This document shows, piece by piece, positions 23,541 through 37,190 of a DNA stretch of 64,000 nt. The stretch is from Anopheles merus (taxonomy: Eukaryota > Arthropoda > Insecta > Diptera > Culicidae), in contig NC_054082.1 of NCBI RefSeq assembly GCF_017562075.2, forward strand, positions 26,598,208 through 26,662,207, in the 5' to 3' direction. Numbering within the stretch: position 1 is the first letter of the stretch; each line of letters begins with the position of its first letter. The notes below the pieces were generated by a model. The model did not search any database and had not been told where the DNA came from. It saw nothing but the letters and a program-made list of their open reading frames with translations. Made by a program: the position numbers and the translations under genes.

Positions 23541-24920
23541 TCAAATCACTCCCCATGCAAATGCTCGTAAAAGTACTTCCTAGCACAGCCGCCGACATAG
23601 TCGGTGACTTGGAGCGCTAAGCTGTCTTGTTCACCTTTTGCCCTCAAATTCGCTGCTGGATGTCGTTAGCGACAAATCCGTCCATTACGCCATGGTCATG
23701 CCTAGTTTAGCCCGGCATAACTCTAGCACATTACCCGCACGGGGTCATTCTGAATGGGCAATGTCATGAATAAACTCTCTTCAAGAAAGTTTGCATTCTC
23801 TACTGTCCGTGTTTAACTCCGGCGTACCGGTTTTGCGTATGACTGTGAAGTGGATCGCTGTTTTTTTTTTGTTTTGTGCACGGTGAAGAGATTGCACTAT
23901 TTTCTGGTGTAAAGGCGAAGGGGCGGTCCTCGTTGAGTTTCTCGCACCCCAATTCCCGGATATTTAACTCAAGTGCTAAGTGTCGGGTAAACAAAATCAT
24001 TCCGCCTGCAGTGGCATCCTTCTCCATGCTGCGTGCTTGAATTTTCCCCTTTCTGTAGAGCTTTTTTGCATTCTCACATCTTATCACACCGTTTTGAGAA
24101 TCATCTTCAATGCTGGTAGTACTGTGGGGGTGGTACAATCGAATCCAGGGAACGGGTTCGCCCTGAAACCCAGGCAACGGTGAGCGAACAAACAGGTTCG
24201 GGTGGAAACTTTTCGCCCATCGTTAGTGGCATTTTCATTCATTCGTTGCTTTGGTAGCACCCGCGTCCCGTGGTGTATTCGAAAGCGCTAAAGCGACAGA
24301 CGTTTATTTTGTTGCGCTCGCTGTTTGGCAAGAACAAAGCGTCAACGGGTGACGGTTGAACTGGTTGGAGCGTTTGAAGCAGCCGCCGAACGCTCCCTCG
24401 GCCAAAAACACCTGTAAGTGTACGTGAAAGTTTATCCGACGCTTGTAAACAATAATCATATTTTCTTTGTGTACTTCGAGTGCCCCGAGGGGGTGTTGAA
24501 TCACCACCCAAACGCGGTAAGGTGCGGGCGTGTAAGGTTCGTGGAGGTGCTGTGCTGTTAAACACCGCGCTGTGTTCTTCTCGTTCCATCTGCCTTGGCA
24601 AACAATGGAAATCGAGCAACTCTCGAGGAGCAAGGGGCGGAGGAGCAAACAAAACATGAGCGAAATGAGCATCGGACGATGAGAAAAAACTGGTTTGCCA
24701 TTGGCTTTTGGCATCGTTCAGCGCGGAAGCTTATCCTAGCGCAACGATCCTGTGCTATGACAAAGAAGTCGAAAGTTTCGCCCCTGTTTCGCCCGGACAG
24801 GGATATCGGATGCAGTGCGAGCAACGAGCGAATAATTGGATGCAATCTGGGAATAATTTTGCATCTCAACGAAAGCCATTTATGCGTCTCGTCCGTTGGT
24901 AAGGAACCATTGTTTTAAAG
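23541..24920. other. Unique block, no gene recognised
   Basis: GC-richer sequence with overlapping frames on both strands (for example 24239-24652 - and 24595-24918 +). No recognisable domain. Confidence 0.4.
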
Positions 24921-26128
24921 CAATCAAAAATGCATTGTGCTTTTTAAAACATACATTTTTTTGATAGTTGGAACTAACAAAATTTTAGCGTTTATAAAAT
25001 GTAAAGCAAGTAAGTTTCCATCTTTTGATCGCAACAATTAGGTTATGTTTAATTAAGTTTTCTAGTCGTGTAGTAAACCATAAAACTATTACGTGCGTTT
25101 CAGTAACAAATAAAACCCGTATTATAGAAACTCAGCAAAGATACCGAATCGCTTCGAATTACGAAAATCTAAGACGTATTTACATTCAATATTTTCTTAC
25201 AAATTCACATTTAATGGAACATATCTCTGCGTAACTCACCTAAATAGAGCAAACCTTCTTCATTCGAGAAAAAATAGAAAATAAATAATATATTTACTCG
25301 TAACATTGAAAAAATCATGAAATTTTAACGATATTTTGATTGATATTCTGGACGGATTTGACCTCATGTTTCAAATTACAGACGTTTTGATTCAAATTGC
25401 GAACAGTCCCTAAATTCTGTCAATTATCAATTAATACTAGATAATAGATAGTAGATAATACTAGAATCAATACTAGAGTGTTGGTATCCTGGTTTGGGTT
25501 TTGTTATTCTTTTGTACTAGGAGATGCATTAAACCAAAGTACTGCTGTACGAAATGACGATATTCTTGCTTCGAATTCCGGACAGAAATAAGTACGTGTT
25601 TTTGGTGGAAATCCTACTAGTGGTCTTGCCCATTTTTAATTGATTTTAATACATAGTTGCAATCATGTAAAATTTAAAAGCGGTATGGCCAGGGACTGGA
25701 TATGAAGAAATTCAATAAAAAAATGGATGTCGGCAGTTTGAAACTGTCCGTAATTGGAATCATAACGGTAGCTTGGGGAAACATATCACTGGCATTCTTT
25801 TTTAAGTGCACGAATAATGAAATGGTAATAATAAATAATAGTTTGGAATAGAAGCTGTTAGGATGCGTCACCCATAACAAAACACACATAACGCAACGCG
25901 CGTGCCTGCAGCGCTTACTCACTAACACTTATAATAACAAAAGATTACAATAATATTATTATGATTCATGTTAGAAATAAAATGATTATCGAGTGACCAC
26001 CTAGCGAGCGACAAGCCTACAAGCCAACTCATTACGCACACCCGAAAGCAGTGAAAGTTACTAGAATAACCTCATATATTTTTTCTGATCAGAGAATGGA
26101 ATACTATATTAAAAACCGGGGTTTTTTT
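24921..26128. other. AT-rich block with recurring short phrases
   Basis: Contains related phrases: GATATTCTGGACGG (about 25350), GAATTCCGGACAG (about 25573), and CTGTCCGTAATTGGAATC (about 25744, inverted sense). An irregular local TAGATAATA/TACTAGA cluster lies at about 25435-25480. This suggests an eroded transposon, but I cannot define its ends or type. Confidence 0.35.
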
Positions 26129-26139
26129 ATTCTACTAGT

Positions 26140-26351
26140 TTTTTTTTTTTTTTGACACTACAACCGCTGTCGGTCAAGGCCTGCCAGTACCCACTAATGA
26201 AGAGAGCTTGGCTTTCAGTGACTTATTGTTACCATAGCAGGATAATCAGTCCTACGTATGGGGGCACGGTCTATTCGGGACTTGAACCCATGACGGGCAT
26301 GTTGTTACGTCGTACGAGTTGACGACTGTACCACCAGACCGGCCCAACCCA
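26140..26351 (-). mobile_element. tRNA-derived SINE, family 1
   Basis: Same body as the other family 1 copies on the minus strand, ending (on +) with the tRNA-like head complement GACGACTGTACCACCAGACC. The 3' tail is a 15-base T run (A run on the minus strand), unlike the GAA-rich tails of the other copies. An 11-bp target-site duplication, ATTCTACTAGT, flanks it at 26129-26139 and 26352-26362. Confidence 0.9.
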
Positions 26352-27526
26352 ATTCTACTAGTAATATTATGCTATTATACGCAGAATCGTCTATTTCGCT
26401 ATACGTATATCTACAAGTCACAGATAGGCAAGCTCATTAGAGTCTTAGGCAGACCTTGAATGACACTGGTTGTTGATCCGTGTACAGAAGAGGAGGTCGA
26501 ATTTATATGCAGATAAAAAAGAATATTTTATTGCGAAGGTCACTTCATCCTAAATTATTAACAAGAAAGATCAGTACAACGTCCAAAGTAAAAAAATACG
26601 TTCCTTTCTTTTCAATTTCAGGATAATTCATCTGAAATAAGAAACAACGTTATATTTTGCACGACATAATTTAATTTAAACGTGGAGTTATGGGTAGGTA
26701 AGAAGCAGCATAAAGAAAAATCAAGTATTAATTCGTGTTTCTAAGAATAACGTCCGTAATTATCCATATAAACCATATACTCTGGAGAACATATTTATTG
26801 AGATAAAAACTGATCTTCTGAGTCTTCCTACTTCTTCAAAATGACTTGAAGTGCACAAGACAGCAATAAACCCACGGCTACATAAATTCACTCGCACCAT
26901 CGCACGCCACTCCAACTCGGCCGAAGTATTTCATTTCAGCGCACCTTTACCGTATGACCGTTACAACAATGTAGCTTTCGCACATTCGCAAGCCGCTTCG
27001 GTTGGTTGCACCCGCCGGCGAGTATTCTCGAGTGGGCGCCACTGATTAAATCACGGTCCCCCAACGGCCCAGCCACGGAAATGCTCCGCTGGGAAAAGGA
27101 TCAATAATTTATGCGCTAATTTTCGCTACTTACTACGGTAAACGATGCCGGTCGCGTGATTAGTGCTAGGCGCTGCGCTCCATTATATTCGCGTTCGCTA
27201 GGTGAGCCGTTGCGCGCCGTGGCGACCGGTGGCAGATATTAATCCCCCAGATTTATGACAGCAGATTGCATTAAAAATGAATCTCATTCGACGCTTCCAT
27301 GCGACCGTTCGGGCAGGGCCGGGACGGCGGCAGTGCCGGCTCGATCGCCGCATCGGCGGGGGACGGTTGTGCGACACTGGCGTCGGATGCTCCCAGGAGT
27401 CGGCTTTAAAGTTAATTAAAAGTTCGTTGCAAAATTTATATTTCCTCCGAGAGCTGAAATCAAAGAGCAAAGCGAATGCCTTCCTTATCGACGGGATAGG
27501 CCAGCAAAAAGTAAGGGAACGAAAAA

Positions 27527-27572
27527 AAGAGTAAGAGAGAGAGAAAGAGAAAGAGCAAGAAGGAGAGAGATA
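27527..27572 (+). repeat. Interrupted (GA)n microsatellite
   Basis: Purine-only stretch of GA units with AAA, GCA and GGA interruptions. Confidence 0.85.
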
Positions 27573-28003
27573 GACATGACGATAAATGAAAGGCACTGCA
27601 CTAACGGCCAAGGAAGACAATCGTTTTGCTATATTTTATTCGCTTCCTTTCGTACGCGCGAAAGGTTAAAGGTTTCTTTGCGCATCGATGTGTTTTTATC
27701 ATTGCCAATGGGCTGATTTATGAGCCCTCTCGAGCATGAAATCTGTTTCCTGTTCAAAAAGCACCTTGCTTAATAGCGTTTCGATCCAAACCGGGCAGGG
27801 CAGGGTAGCTGGGCAAGGTGGGAGAGATACGGGTCGGCTCAAAGGTGATGCGATGTGACCCGGATGCTTGAGTGCGTTCCTGGGGAACAGATCGAGATTT
27901 GGGCGGCGGCAGCATCATCGGTGTCATCCGTGTCGCCTCACGTGTAGTAAAAGTGCGACCCATTTTCAATTATCTTTCCGATCTCCGCTAGGAGTAGCAG
28001 TGG

Positions 28004-28025
28004 GTAGAGAGAGAGAGAAAAAGAG

Positions 28026-28056
<31 letters not shown>

Positions 28057-28073
28057 AAGGGAGAGAGAGAGAT
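28004..28073 (+). repeat. Interrupted (GA)n microsatellite
   Basis: About 70 bases of almost pure purine GA repeats with short A and G insertions. It lies about 430 bp from the previous GA tract in the same orientation. Confidence 0.92.
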
Positions 28074-28578
28074 ATGTGGCGGGGAGCCCTCCAAAGAGTA
28101 ACAGACACAGCAAACGGTCAAAAAGGTAAAGTCAATCTTTACCTGGTGGCGAAACCTGCCAGTGGGGCTTGAGAACGGTAAAGCGGAAAAGGTAAAGGTT
28201 AATAAATATAAAACAAACTTTGGCCCAACTGCAAACATCGGTGCCGTAGGGATATTTTTGCACAAAATGTGTTTGATCCTCCGAGCGCAGTTTCTGTTTG
28301 AAGAAGGGAAGAAGAAAATGTAAGAATGTGATACTATTATAAAGCAAAAGTCATAACCAAAACACCGTTAAATCTTTGAAGTTTTCACTCATGGAGGGAC
28401 TCAACAAAACAATGATGGATAACAAGTAAATAAAATATAAAATTTTGTGATTTAAATCGAAGCCTTCTAATAACTTGAAGGATAGGTGTACCAATTATAG
28501 GTGGTGGTTATAGCACCAATTATGGGTGTAACAAACAATATATTCTTTGACAGTCAATTTGTCTACTGAAACCACGGA

Positions 28579-29790
28579 TTTAAAATGTGTTACCAAGATT
28601 TTTGGCATCTCTTACCATTTTGCTAAGAGTAATACTGTTAGTGTAAGTCTTGACCAGAAGTATCTTGAAGATAGTTGAGTAATGGCTATAGTTTCCAGGT
28701 GATATGGAAGATTGTCAGGAGATGTTAAATGTGTCCTGACACAGTGGTATCTGTATAATAAGAACGCAAAGGATTTTGTAAAGATTAGCTCTATTAATTG
28801 TGCGATTAATTGAACGTGACTATCAATACCACTGATAGAAAAACGAAAATTTCAAACAATAAATTTTTATTACCAATTGGTGTTTACATACGTATTTTGG
28901 TGCAGTGAACTTATTATTACTTGATTTGAGTTAAACTAATGTCTCAAAATGATATTTGGTGAAAATATCCACGAGTTTTGGCTTACAGCCACAATTCGTA
29001 CAGCGATGGCGAATTGCTAGGAACACCATAACCATAATTGGTACCTTGAGCTTAAATTTTTAACCAAAATGTTCTTCTATTTAGATAAACACTCTCATGT
29101 TCTGCACATTCTAGGCTTCAAGAAAACATATAGAATTTTAAAATTGTATCCAATACTTATTTTTACAGGAGTTAAATCGATATCTTAAAAACCTAATATA
29201 GGGGCCCTTTCCGTTTGAAGTTCGTAGGCTGAAATTTCAGCCTGTCAGCTGTTTGCATTGTATGGCAGTTTTCGATCAGCTATCTAAGTGAGTATAATAT
29301 ACAGGTGGGCTTATCCCTAGATGCATGAATTTAGAAGGCTGATTTGTACCGCTTCTGCTTCTGAATGAAGATTTTAAGAGTGCTTTGAGTATTCGTCAAG
29401 CCTCCAGAAAGCTCGTTTGAACAAAAAAATTCAACCATCCTGTAAAAAAGTGATATTAAAATTTGGATATTAAAAAACATGCGATGAGACCACCTGGACT
29501 ACAAATACTTTGATACTGGATTCGATCACCTGATCTCTTTAATGTACCTTGGGATAAATGTAAACAATACGGTGTTTTCGAGTAGGTACTCGAATCTAAT
29601 TCTAGCTTTGTGGCTAGACTGAAATCTAGACTGAAAATTGCAGGCTAGTTTTTTGTGTGGTTTTGTGTGGAGTGTTTACATGATTTCAGCCTCCAACTGT
29701 CAAACTCCATACAAAAAAAAACTAACTAGAATCGTGAAGGCCCCATAATCATAATTGGTACACTTACCATAGATATTTTCATTCAAACAC
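28579..29790 (+). repeat. Dispersed repeat R1, copy B, split by a MITE
   Basis: Matches 7949-9155 in the same orientation and order. It lacks the 430-bp segment present in copy A (8010-8437). It is interrupted at 29201-29744 by an inverted-repeat element, and homology resumes after it with CATAATTGGTACACTTACC (29749), as at 9112. Variants of CCATAATTGGTAC occur at 29032 and 29748. The reverse form ACCAATTATAGG / ACCAATTATGGG lies just upstream at 28490 and 28518, so the unit may extend to about 28480. Confidence 0.75.
29201..29744. mobile_element. 544-bp MITE-like element inserted in R1
   Basis: The left end GGGGCCCTTTCCG and the right end CGTGAAGGCCCC are imperfect inverted repeats. ATA on each side (29198-29200 and 29745-29747) fits a 3-bp target duplication. 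Comparison with copy A, which runs uninterrupted here (about 9108), confirms an insertion. The inside is non-coding and contains a 16-bp palindrome, GGCTGAAATTTCAGCC (29228-29243). Short terminal repeats and no frame mean a non-autonomous DNA transposon; the superfamily is uncertain. Confidence 0.78.
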
Positions 29791-29998
29791 CATTTTACAT
29801 GTTCCAGACTAAACTTTAAGAAATGGGTTGATAATTGTGCAATAATGCTAAGCGTTTAAATTCAACTTATCATTCAATTCATGTTCAAATTTAATTCATC
29901 AATTAAATTCATATTTCAGTTTCAAGACCCCCGATCTATCTGGTTTACAGGGTTTTACAATCCAATAAACAATTATCAACAAGCTTAGAACAATGCCT

Positions 29999-30022
29999 CA
30001 TTTATTTATTTATTTATTTTTT
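29999..30022 (+). repeat. (TTTA)n tract
   Basis: Five or so TTTA units followed by a T run, in an AT-rich block (28321-30520) with no other recognised feature to its right. Confidence 0.8.
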
Positions 30023-30520
30023 TAATTCGACGTAATTCAAGTCAACGTAATGACTCAAATTTCGAACACCGTCCTCATGTTCAAAGTAATTGTCACCTTG
30101 GATTAAATAAACGTCAGATGTAGTCAAATAATCTGGCGCCTATTCAATCGAAGTTGACAATTATTTGAATCATGTGGACAGCGTACAAGATGCGGGCTGA
30201 TGTATTTACTAATAGTAGACAATTATGTGTTTAAAATCAGGTATTGTTTTAAGCATGTTGACACTTGCTTTTTGGACTGTAAAACCCAGTATCGATTGCA
30301 GGATACGAGCTAGTTACTGTACACGTTTGTGGCTCAATGCACTTGTGGGTTGGACACACGATGATACAACCTCTTTATTTTTATTCAGGAGTAACGGTCC
30401 AAAAAGGCCGTATTGCTTAAAATGATACAACAATTTCAATTGCATGATTGCTTTCATTGATGATACAACAATTTTAATTGTATAGAAACATATTTAGTTT
30501 TTTTTTATCTTTTTTTGTGT

Positions 30521-32311
30521 CACTACCTTAACACTCAACCACCATTGATTCCGGTTTGGCCAGCCAGCCCAAAATCACACCGTACGCAAACCATTTTTCC
30601 TCCAACTCCGACTGAATTAAATCTGTCACAAACTCCCTAAAGAGAAACTCGGAACGTATCGCAACGTGTATAAAAGCATTCCACACCCTTCCGTCCTGGT
30701 GCAGCCTCCAACCAACCAATCTTCCCGCTCGTCAAGCCGAAAATATTAACCCTCCCCGCATTGCTGGTGCTGCAGTTTGTTAATGTACCGTAAATCCAGC
30801 GCCGGTCCGTAAATCGGTTACCGCGGCGTACGTTCGCACCAAAGCGCGAGTGCCATTGCTCCAGTGACGAAAATGTTTTAATCCAATTTAGTGCGAGAAA
30901 ATGCATTAAAAAATTTAATTCAATTCCACACTTCCTTTCGAGCGCTCGCGCAAACCATCAAACGCGCCCCTTCCTCCGTCTGCCTTCCCGTTTGCCCTGT
31001 CAGGTTTGCCCCTTCAGTGCCACCGCTTCGCCCGCTTCACTTGCACTTGCAGGCGACATCCGCTACAAGAAGGCGGTTTAAATCGCTCGGCTTAAGAGAG
31101 GATGCGAGTTGTTGTGCGTTTTCTGCGCTTCTGACAGATGCTTTCCTGTGTCCCATTCGCTCATCCCTTCCCGTGTGACAAGAGCACACGGGAAACTCCG
31201 CAACCTAACCAGAACACCAGGCGAGCATGTAAAGAGTGAAGAACAAAGCAAGGGGGATGGGGTAAGGCAAGGCCCGGGAAATCCGGAACTCATGGTGCCA
31301 GTATTATCTACCCGATGGAGCAAGCAAAGGATGAAGGGTAGCTTGTGAGTGTGTGTGTGTGCGCGTGTGTATGTTGGGTTGAGAAAATTTTGAATGACAA
31401 ATTTAATAAAAAGATTTTAATGTCTTTTCAACGCTGATTCATTTACCGTCGTCGCTGTAAGCGCACACCCACGGGACGGGGCGGCGCGCACAAGTCGAGC
31501 ATTAAGGTGATATAAAGCGAACGGTGTGGGGTGTGTGCTGGGCGAAGTGACGAGCATGGCGGAACGACGAAATGGGCGGTGTAAATGGGGTGGCGTGGCG
31601 TTTGGTTTTTATTTTGCATCCGGGGAAGGAAACCGATTCCCTTGGCTACGCACGCAGTCCACCAATTCTGCCCACCGTGCTGCCACCATGCTCGGTGGCT
31701 GCCTTGCCACTGACACGATCGTTTCGGTGACGATTTTCCACCCGGCCGGGTAAAACGGAACTGCTGCGGCGCGGAACTGATTTAACAGCTGCTTTGTTAC
31801 TTTTTTGTTTCGTGCTTTCGTGCTGTAGACAGATTTTTCGGAAACGCTCCCACCACGGTGCGACGAGCGCTTCAACGGAGGGAGTAAAGTATTTGGAACG
31901 ATTTTTGTTCTGCCCGCAAAGCATACAAAGCAGACAGTAGTAGCAGTGTGTCTGTGTGCGTTTGTTTCATGCAAGCAAAAGTCAAAAAGCCCACACACAT
32001 CCACGCGCCAAAAGTCGCTGGAACCCGTGAGGGAAATACATTGGAGGATGGAAGTTATAATGTTGGCAGGATTCCACCGCGAAAAGCGTTACACATACTT
32101 AGGCGGGTTAGATGGATGGTTGAAGAAAATTAGAGCAAAAATAATTTCCCATCCGTTTTGCACCGTTTTGCAGTGCCCCGATTCCATCGTCCCCCGGCAG
32201 CGCCAACGATCAGGGAAGGAACGCAAAACCCTGCAACCGATTTGGGCTGGGGTAATGAAATTTGTCAAATGTTTTCATTTAGCACGCCGTAAAAATCGGT
32301 TGAAATGCTTG

Positions 32312-32312
<1 letters not shown>
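30521..32312. other. Unique block, no gene recognised
   Basis: GC-richer sequence. TATAAAAG at 30669 is the only TATA-like string noted, with no supporting start-site or frame. Overlapping frames at 31609-32004 (-) and 31946 onward (+) have no recognisable domain. Confidence 0.4.
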
Positions 32313-33150
<838 letters not shown>

Positions 33151-33780
33151 ATAGGTAATATTTCAAAACTAACCTTCAGCAATGTTTTACAACAAATCTT
33201 CCTACAGATTAGTACACACAGACTAGTTCCTACAGATTAGTGCATAGTGCAGAACACATCAAAGCCATCCTGAACGGTACGTTAGGAATTATATTTACCC
33301 GATCAGCCTCATTGCACACCAACATACGGACATAATAATTAACTGATAATGTAAGCAAACTGACTGCATTACGTCGAATTCGACATGCGTTTCCGGCATG
33401 TTAATGCATTTTAACACCTCGCCTATCAGTTGCAGCTTTCAGCATGAAACTAATATCCAGCGCAGTTCCAATGGATAACATCATGTGTTTTGAGCTCAAT
33501 TTGTACTGAAAATTGAAAACTAATCAGTGATCCATACGCATGACTCTAAAGCATTTGTTTACTGCCCTTTTCTCTTTTCGTACTGTGTACTGTACTTCAT
33601 ACCCTTTTCATAATCCAATTGCTGACCGTCGATTCTTCAGGTGTATTAAAAAAGTCCAATTTAAGCAATTTTCCTTTTGCACCCTGTTGCCAATGCTTAA
33701 ACTTTGAAAATTAATGTAAAATGTGTTCCAAATGAAGTTTTGATAGCAAAAATACATTTACCAATTAATTCTGAACTTTC
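33151..33780. other. AT-rich stretch with a short duplication
   Basis: TTCCTACAGATTAGT occurs at about 33199 and again at about 33228 (the first preceded by a C-rich variant), a local direct duplication of about 29-bp period. Nothing else was recognised. Confidence 0.45.
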
Positions 33781-36180
33781 TGTCCCAATTAGCAGCTCGT
33801 GGAGTTTGGACTAGGTTGTCCCCCGGCCGAAGCCCAGCTGAAGATGCTGTCAAAAACCCCATGCACTGTTAATTCGATAACTCGCAGACGGACTCGAGCC
33901 CCACTGTGGCGCGTAGAGGTAAGTGGCATAATGTAGCCACCTTTTCCCCTTAATTTAAGTTGGCCGCACATCACGCTGGCACAAGCATATGTGCCTTTAG
34001 AGCGATACACGCTTCGCACGGCAAGGCGTACGCCCAGCCAGCCAGCCAGCCACGGCACCCTCCCAGCTAGTTGATTAAGCTCCCTCGGAACGGTGGGCGG
34101 AATTGTCGGTGTGCTTTCGCTTTTCAGGCTAAATTTTCTATAATTTGATGTTATGTAATTATGCTTTATGTGAAGCCAGTGCGCACACATTAAGGGGAAA
34201 GATACGTTGACGTTTCCCGGGTTGCCGGGCGTTTTCTCCTCGGTACCTCGTTCAAACGATTCTGCTAGTTGGCGTAAGATGAGGCATAAGTTTTTCCTTG
34301 CTCGTTTCCAGCATGATGCACGGGCTCTGCTGCTACTTACGCGTGTGTACGCGTGTATCTGTGTCAGTGTGTAGAAGATGCTTTTGGTGTGCTGTGGCTG
34401 GTTTACCACACTGTATCCGAAACCGCAACGGAGTTTGGATTGCGTCCTGCGTCTCTGCCCGTACCTTCCAAACCGTCCCTCCTCCCTTTCTGGCCATCAC
34501 GGAGCAAACCGAGCGAGCGCACACCAACGTGCAAGTGTTGCTTAATCCACTTATGTGTCTAAATGGGTACCATCATTTTGTAAAATTTATATAGAAATGT
34601 TCCATTTAAGTTTTGCCGCACACTTTTTTTGCCCATCCCCTTTGCTGCCAAACCTGCTTCGTGTCTCGCTTTCTGCGCTCATCATTCCCGGCATCCTCCC
34701 GTGCCGTTCTTCCCATGTCGTTCCGATAGAGCAGCTGCGTAGGAAAAAGTTTTCACTTTTTGCTTCCCCTTTCTGCGGCGGCAAGGGGAGGGTGGCGAAC
34801 GAGTTTACTCGTTCAAAAACTTTGTCCCACACTGGCGCACTGGCGAGAGAAGATCGCCCAAGAAGTGAGTTTCATTTCATAATGAAAAAGCATCGGGCTA
34901 AGGATTTGTGCTTGCGGTTTGTTGGTATCGAGACGACACCGGCTTACATTGCCTAGACAAGGGAAGGGAAGTGTCTAAGCACGCCCTGAGTTATTCGCTT
35001 TCGGACGGACTGAAGTTTATAAACATTATTGTTGATTTCTGTCCCATCTTCCCGTGATCGACGATGGTACTTGCAGGGGGCACGATTAAAAGGGTCTGCC
35101 TCACCACCGTTGACCGAGGCGAGGCAGGCAAAAACGCAAACGTGCGCTGCGGCGTTCGCCTTGATCTTACGCTGCAGTTATTTCAGTTTTTGCACAAACA
35201 TGCACACACACACACACACACACACTAAGTACACGCACGCGGAGGGAAGATGAGTAAGCAGTCCTTTGGGGCGGGCAAGGGGTTGCTGCTTTGATTTAAT
35301 GTGAAATTTGATATAAGCCAGAGAGATTTATTTGGATCATTTGCACGGACGGGTGGAGTGATAAAGCGGTGCTGATGCAAGCGCCATGCTCGGTAGGAGT
35401 GGGCTGGATCGTGCTAGAGGGAGCAGGTAGCAGGGTACCACACGAAACGAGTCGTTGAGAAACTTTGTACCAAGAATGTTGCTCAACTCGTGCCCTGGCA
35501 CTGCGATACACCAGATAAGTATTTGTACAAGTGATCTAATATCTCCGATCTCAGCAAGCAATCCCATTGCTATCCTACGCTTTGTGGGATGTGTTGGCTG
35601 TGAAAACGGGGGAGGTAATGTCTTGTAGTTGCCATACTGACTGCAGTCAAACCGCTCGAACCTTGTACGTCGTAGCTTGGTGTGTAATTAAATGTATGGA
35701 ATGAGGGCTTAAATCAAGTCTCGTTTTATCTACGAGCAGAAAATTTGTGGCGTAATACGGGAAATGATTGTTGTAGCGTTGGAAACTGTGGCCTTTTTTT
35801 GAACATTCATTACTCTTACAACTTTTCTCAATTTATCTCTTACCCACTCTCTTCCACAACTCCATCACAACTGATCAGCAAAAACTGCTTGTGTGATCCT
35901 CCGAGACCCGGTGACAGATGCAGATTTGTGTTGCTTTCAATTTTTGCTCAAAACTTCATTCATTAACATTCGCCCGTGTGGGCGGAACAGTGCGGGATAG
36001 TTTTTGCCGAAGGGAGCTTTTGGGCGACAGCAAACAGTGATTGGATGCAAAAAAAAGCCAACTAGCCGGAACGATGCTTGCCTCCCCCTAGAGACTGCTT
36101 CGCTGCACGCTAATTACCTGTCCCGGGTGAAACCCACGTCAGGGTTGTAGTTGACAAAGGTTAATCCTTTGCATGAAATA
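33781..36180. other. Unique block, no gene recognised
   Basis: GC-richer sequence with a CCAG tetranucleotide run at about 34035-34052 and a CA tract at about 35203-35225. The 33789-34409 (-) frame (about 206 codons) has no recognisable domain and an atypical composition, so it is not called. Confidence 0.4.
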
Positions 36181-36744
36181 TGCAAATCACTTCAGGCAGT
36201 ATGGATTATCTGAACATTATGGCTTCGTAATGGAGAGCAGCATACAATGGTTGCATGAGCTTTATTTTTAAACAGACTCAGCTAAAGCGTTAGAGTAAGT
36301 GGCAGCTAACAATTTGAAGGAGAAGTAACACGTAAGTAATCTTGGTTTTATCAACGATTTGAAAAAAACGCTAACTTGATGCTTCAACTATTGATTAATT
36401 GCATTTTGTACAAGTATTCACTTTATGGCATCTGCTTCTCTAAATAAAGTGATAATAGCTTTGTCTAATAATTTTCAGACATCTGTAAAACGTCACTTAA
36501 TTCTGCTAGATATGAGTAAAAACAATAAACTCAATAAACAAACTAATTTAAGTCTCTGGATTGAATACATTAATTGCTTTTTAATGTAACAATGTTATCA
36601 AACGTCTTTTACTTTTTGTTTGAAAAGCAAGTGTCTGAAAATGTAATATCTACTTTGTTACTCTGATTGTTATTTTATGCTTTTATATCTATTTTTTTAT
36701 GTTTGTTTTTATCTCATCAAATCCAATAGTTCATACTTTTCAAA
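36181..36744. other. AT-rich stretch, nothing recognised
   Basis: AT-rich sequence with no open frame or repeat of note. Confidence 0.4.
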
Positions 36745-36910
36745 GCATTACAGCCGTCATCTCATACGATAAAATTACATGCCCGTCATGATTTCAAGCC
36801 TAGTATGGATAGTCCTTCCGTCCGGCTGCGTGGTACTGAATAAATCTCGCAAGGCTATATTGATCGACATGTCTACGTAGGACGTTACTCCAAATAGAAG
36901 AAACATGCGA
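36745..36910 (+). mobile_element. Decayed SINE, family 2
   Basis: Matches the 38937 copy in order: CATGCCCGTCATGATTTCAA (box B region), a TAGTCCTTCCGTCC-CTGCGTGGTACTGAATAA body segment, AAGGCTATATTGATCGACAT, CTACGTAGGACGTTACTCC and the 3' CAAATAGAAGAA. The tRNA-like head is badly eroded (GTCATCTCATACGATAAAAT). Confidence 0.7.
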
Positions 36911-37190
36911 TTGACACATAAAACACCTTCATTGATTGCACAACTAAGTATGACAATCAAGAACGTTTATTTTTCTCTGTTAATATGAAAATGTAATTTT
37001 ATAAATATAATCAACAGATTTTGATTTGCTCCTCCGCTACATGTGCACGCTTTTACAAGCGCTTGAAGTTTCCACCAATTTTCGAAGCGTAACAACTGTC
37101 ATAGAATGAATGCATATTCGTTCAAGCTGTTCATACTTTCGATCAAGTTAAAATTCAAACGAACGCAAACTGTCAACTGAGCAATTGCAC

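Larger units (their letters stand above)
26861..28320. other. Unique block with two GA tracts
   Basis: GC-richer sequence. An 85-codon frame from ATG 27277 (+) runs into the first GA tract. It has a good start context (AAAAATGA) but no recognisable family, so I leave it uncalled. Confidence 0.4.

Noticed and set aside
30669..30676. TATAAAAG as a core promoter
   Set aside because: Single short motif without supporting initiator, downstream element or coding frame.
33789..34409. Roughly 206-codon open frame on -
   Set aside because: No recognisable motif; passes through a CCAG tetranucleotide run; nothing suggests a gene start.
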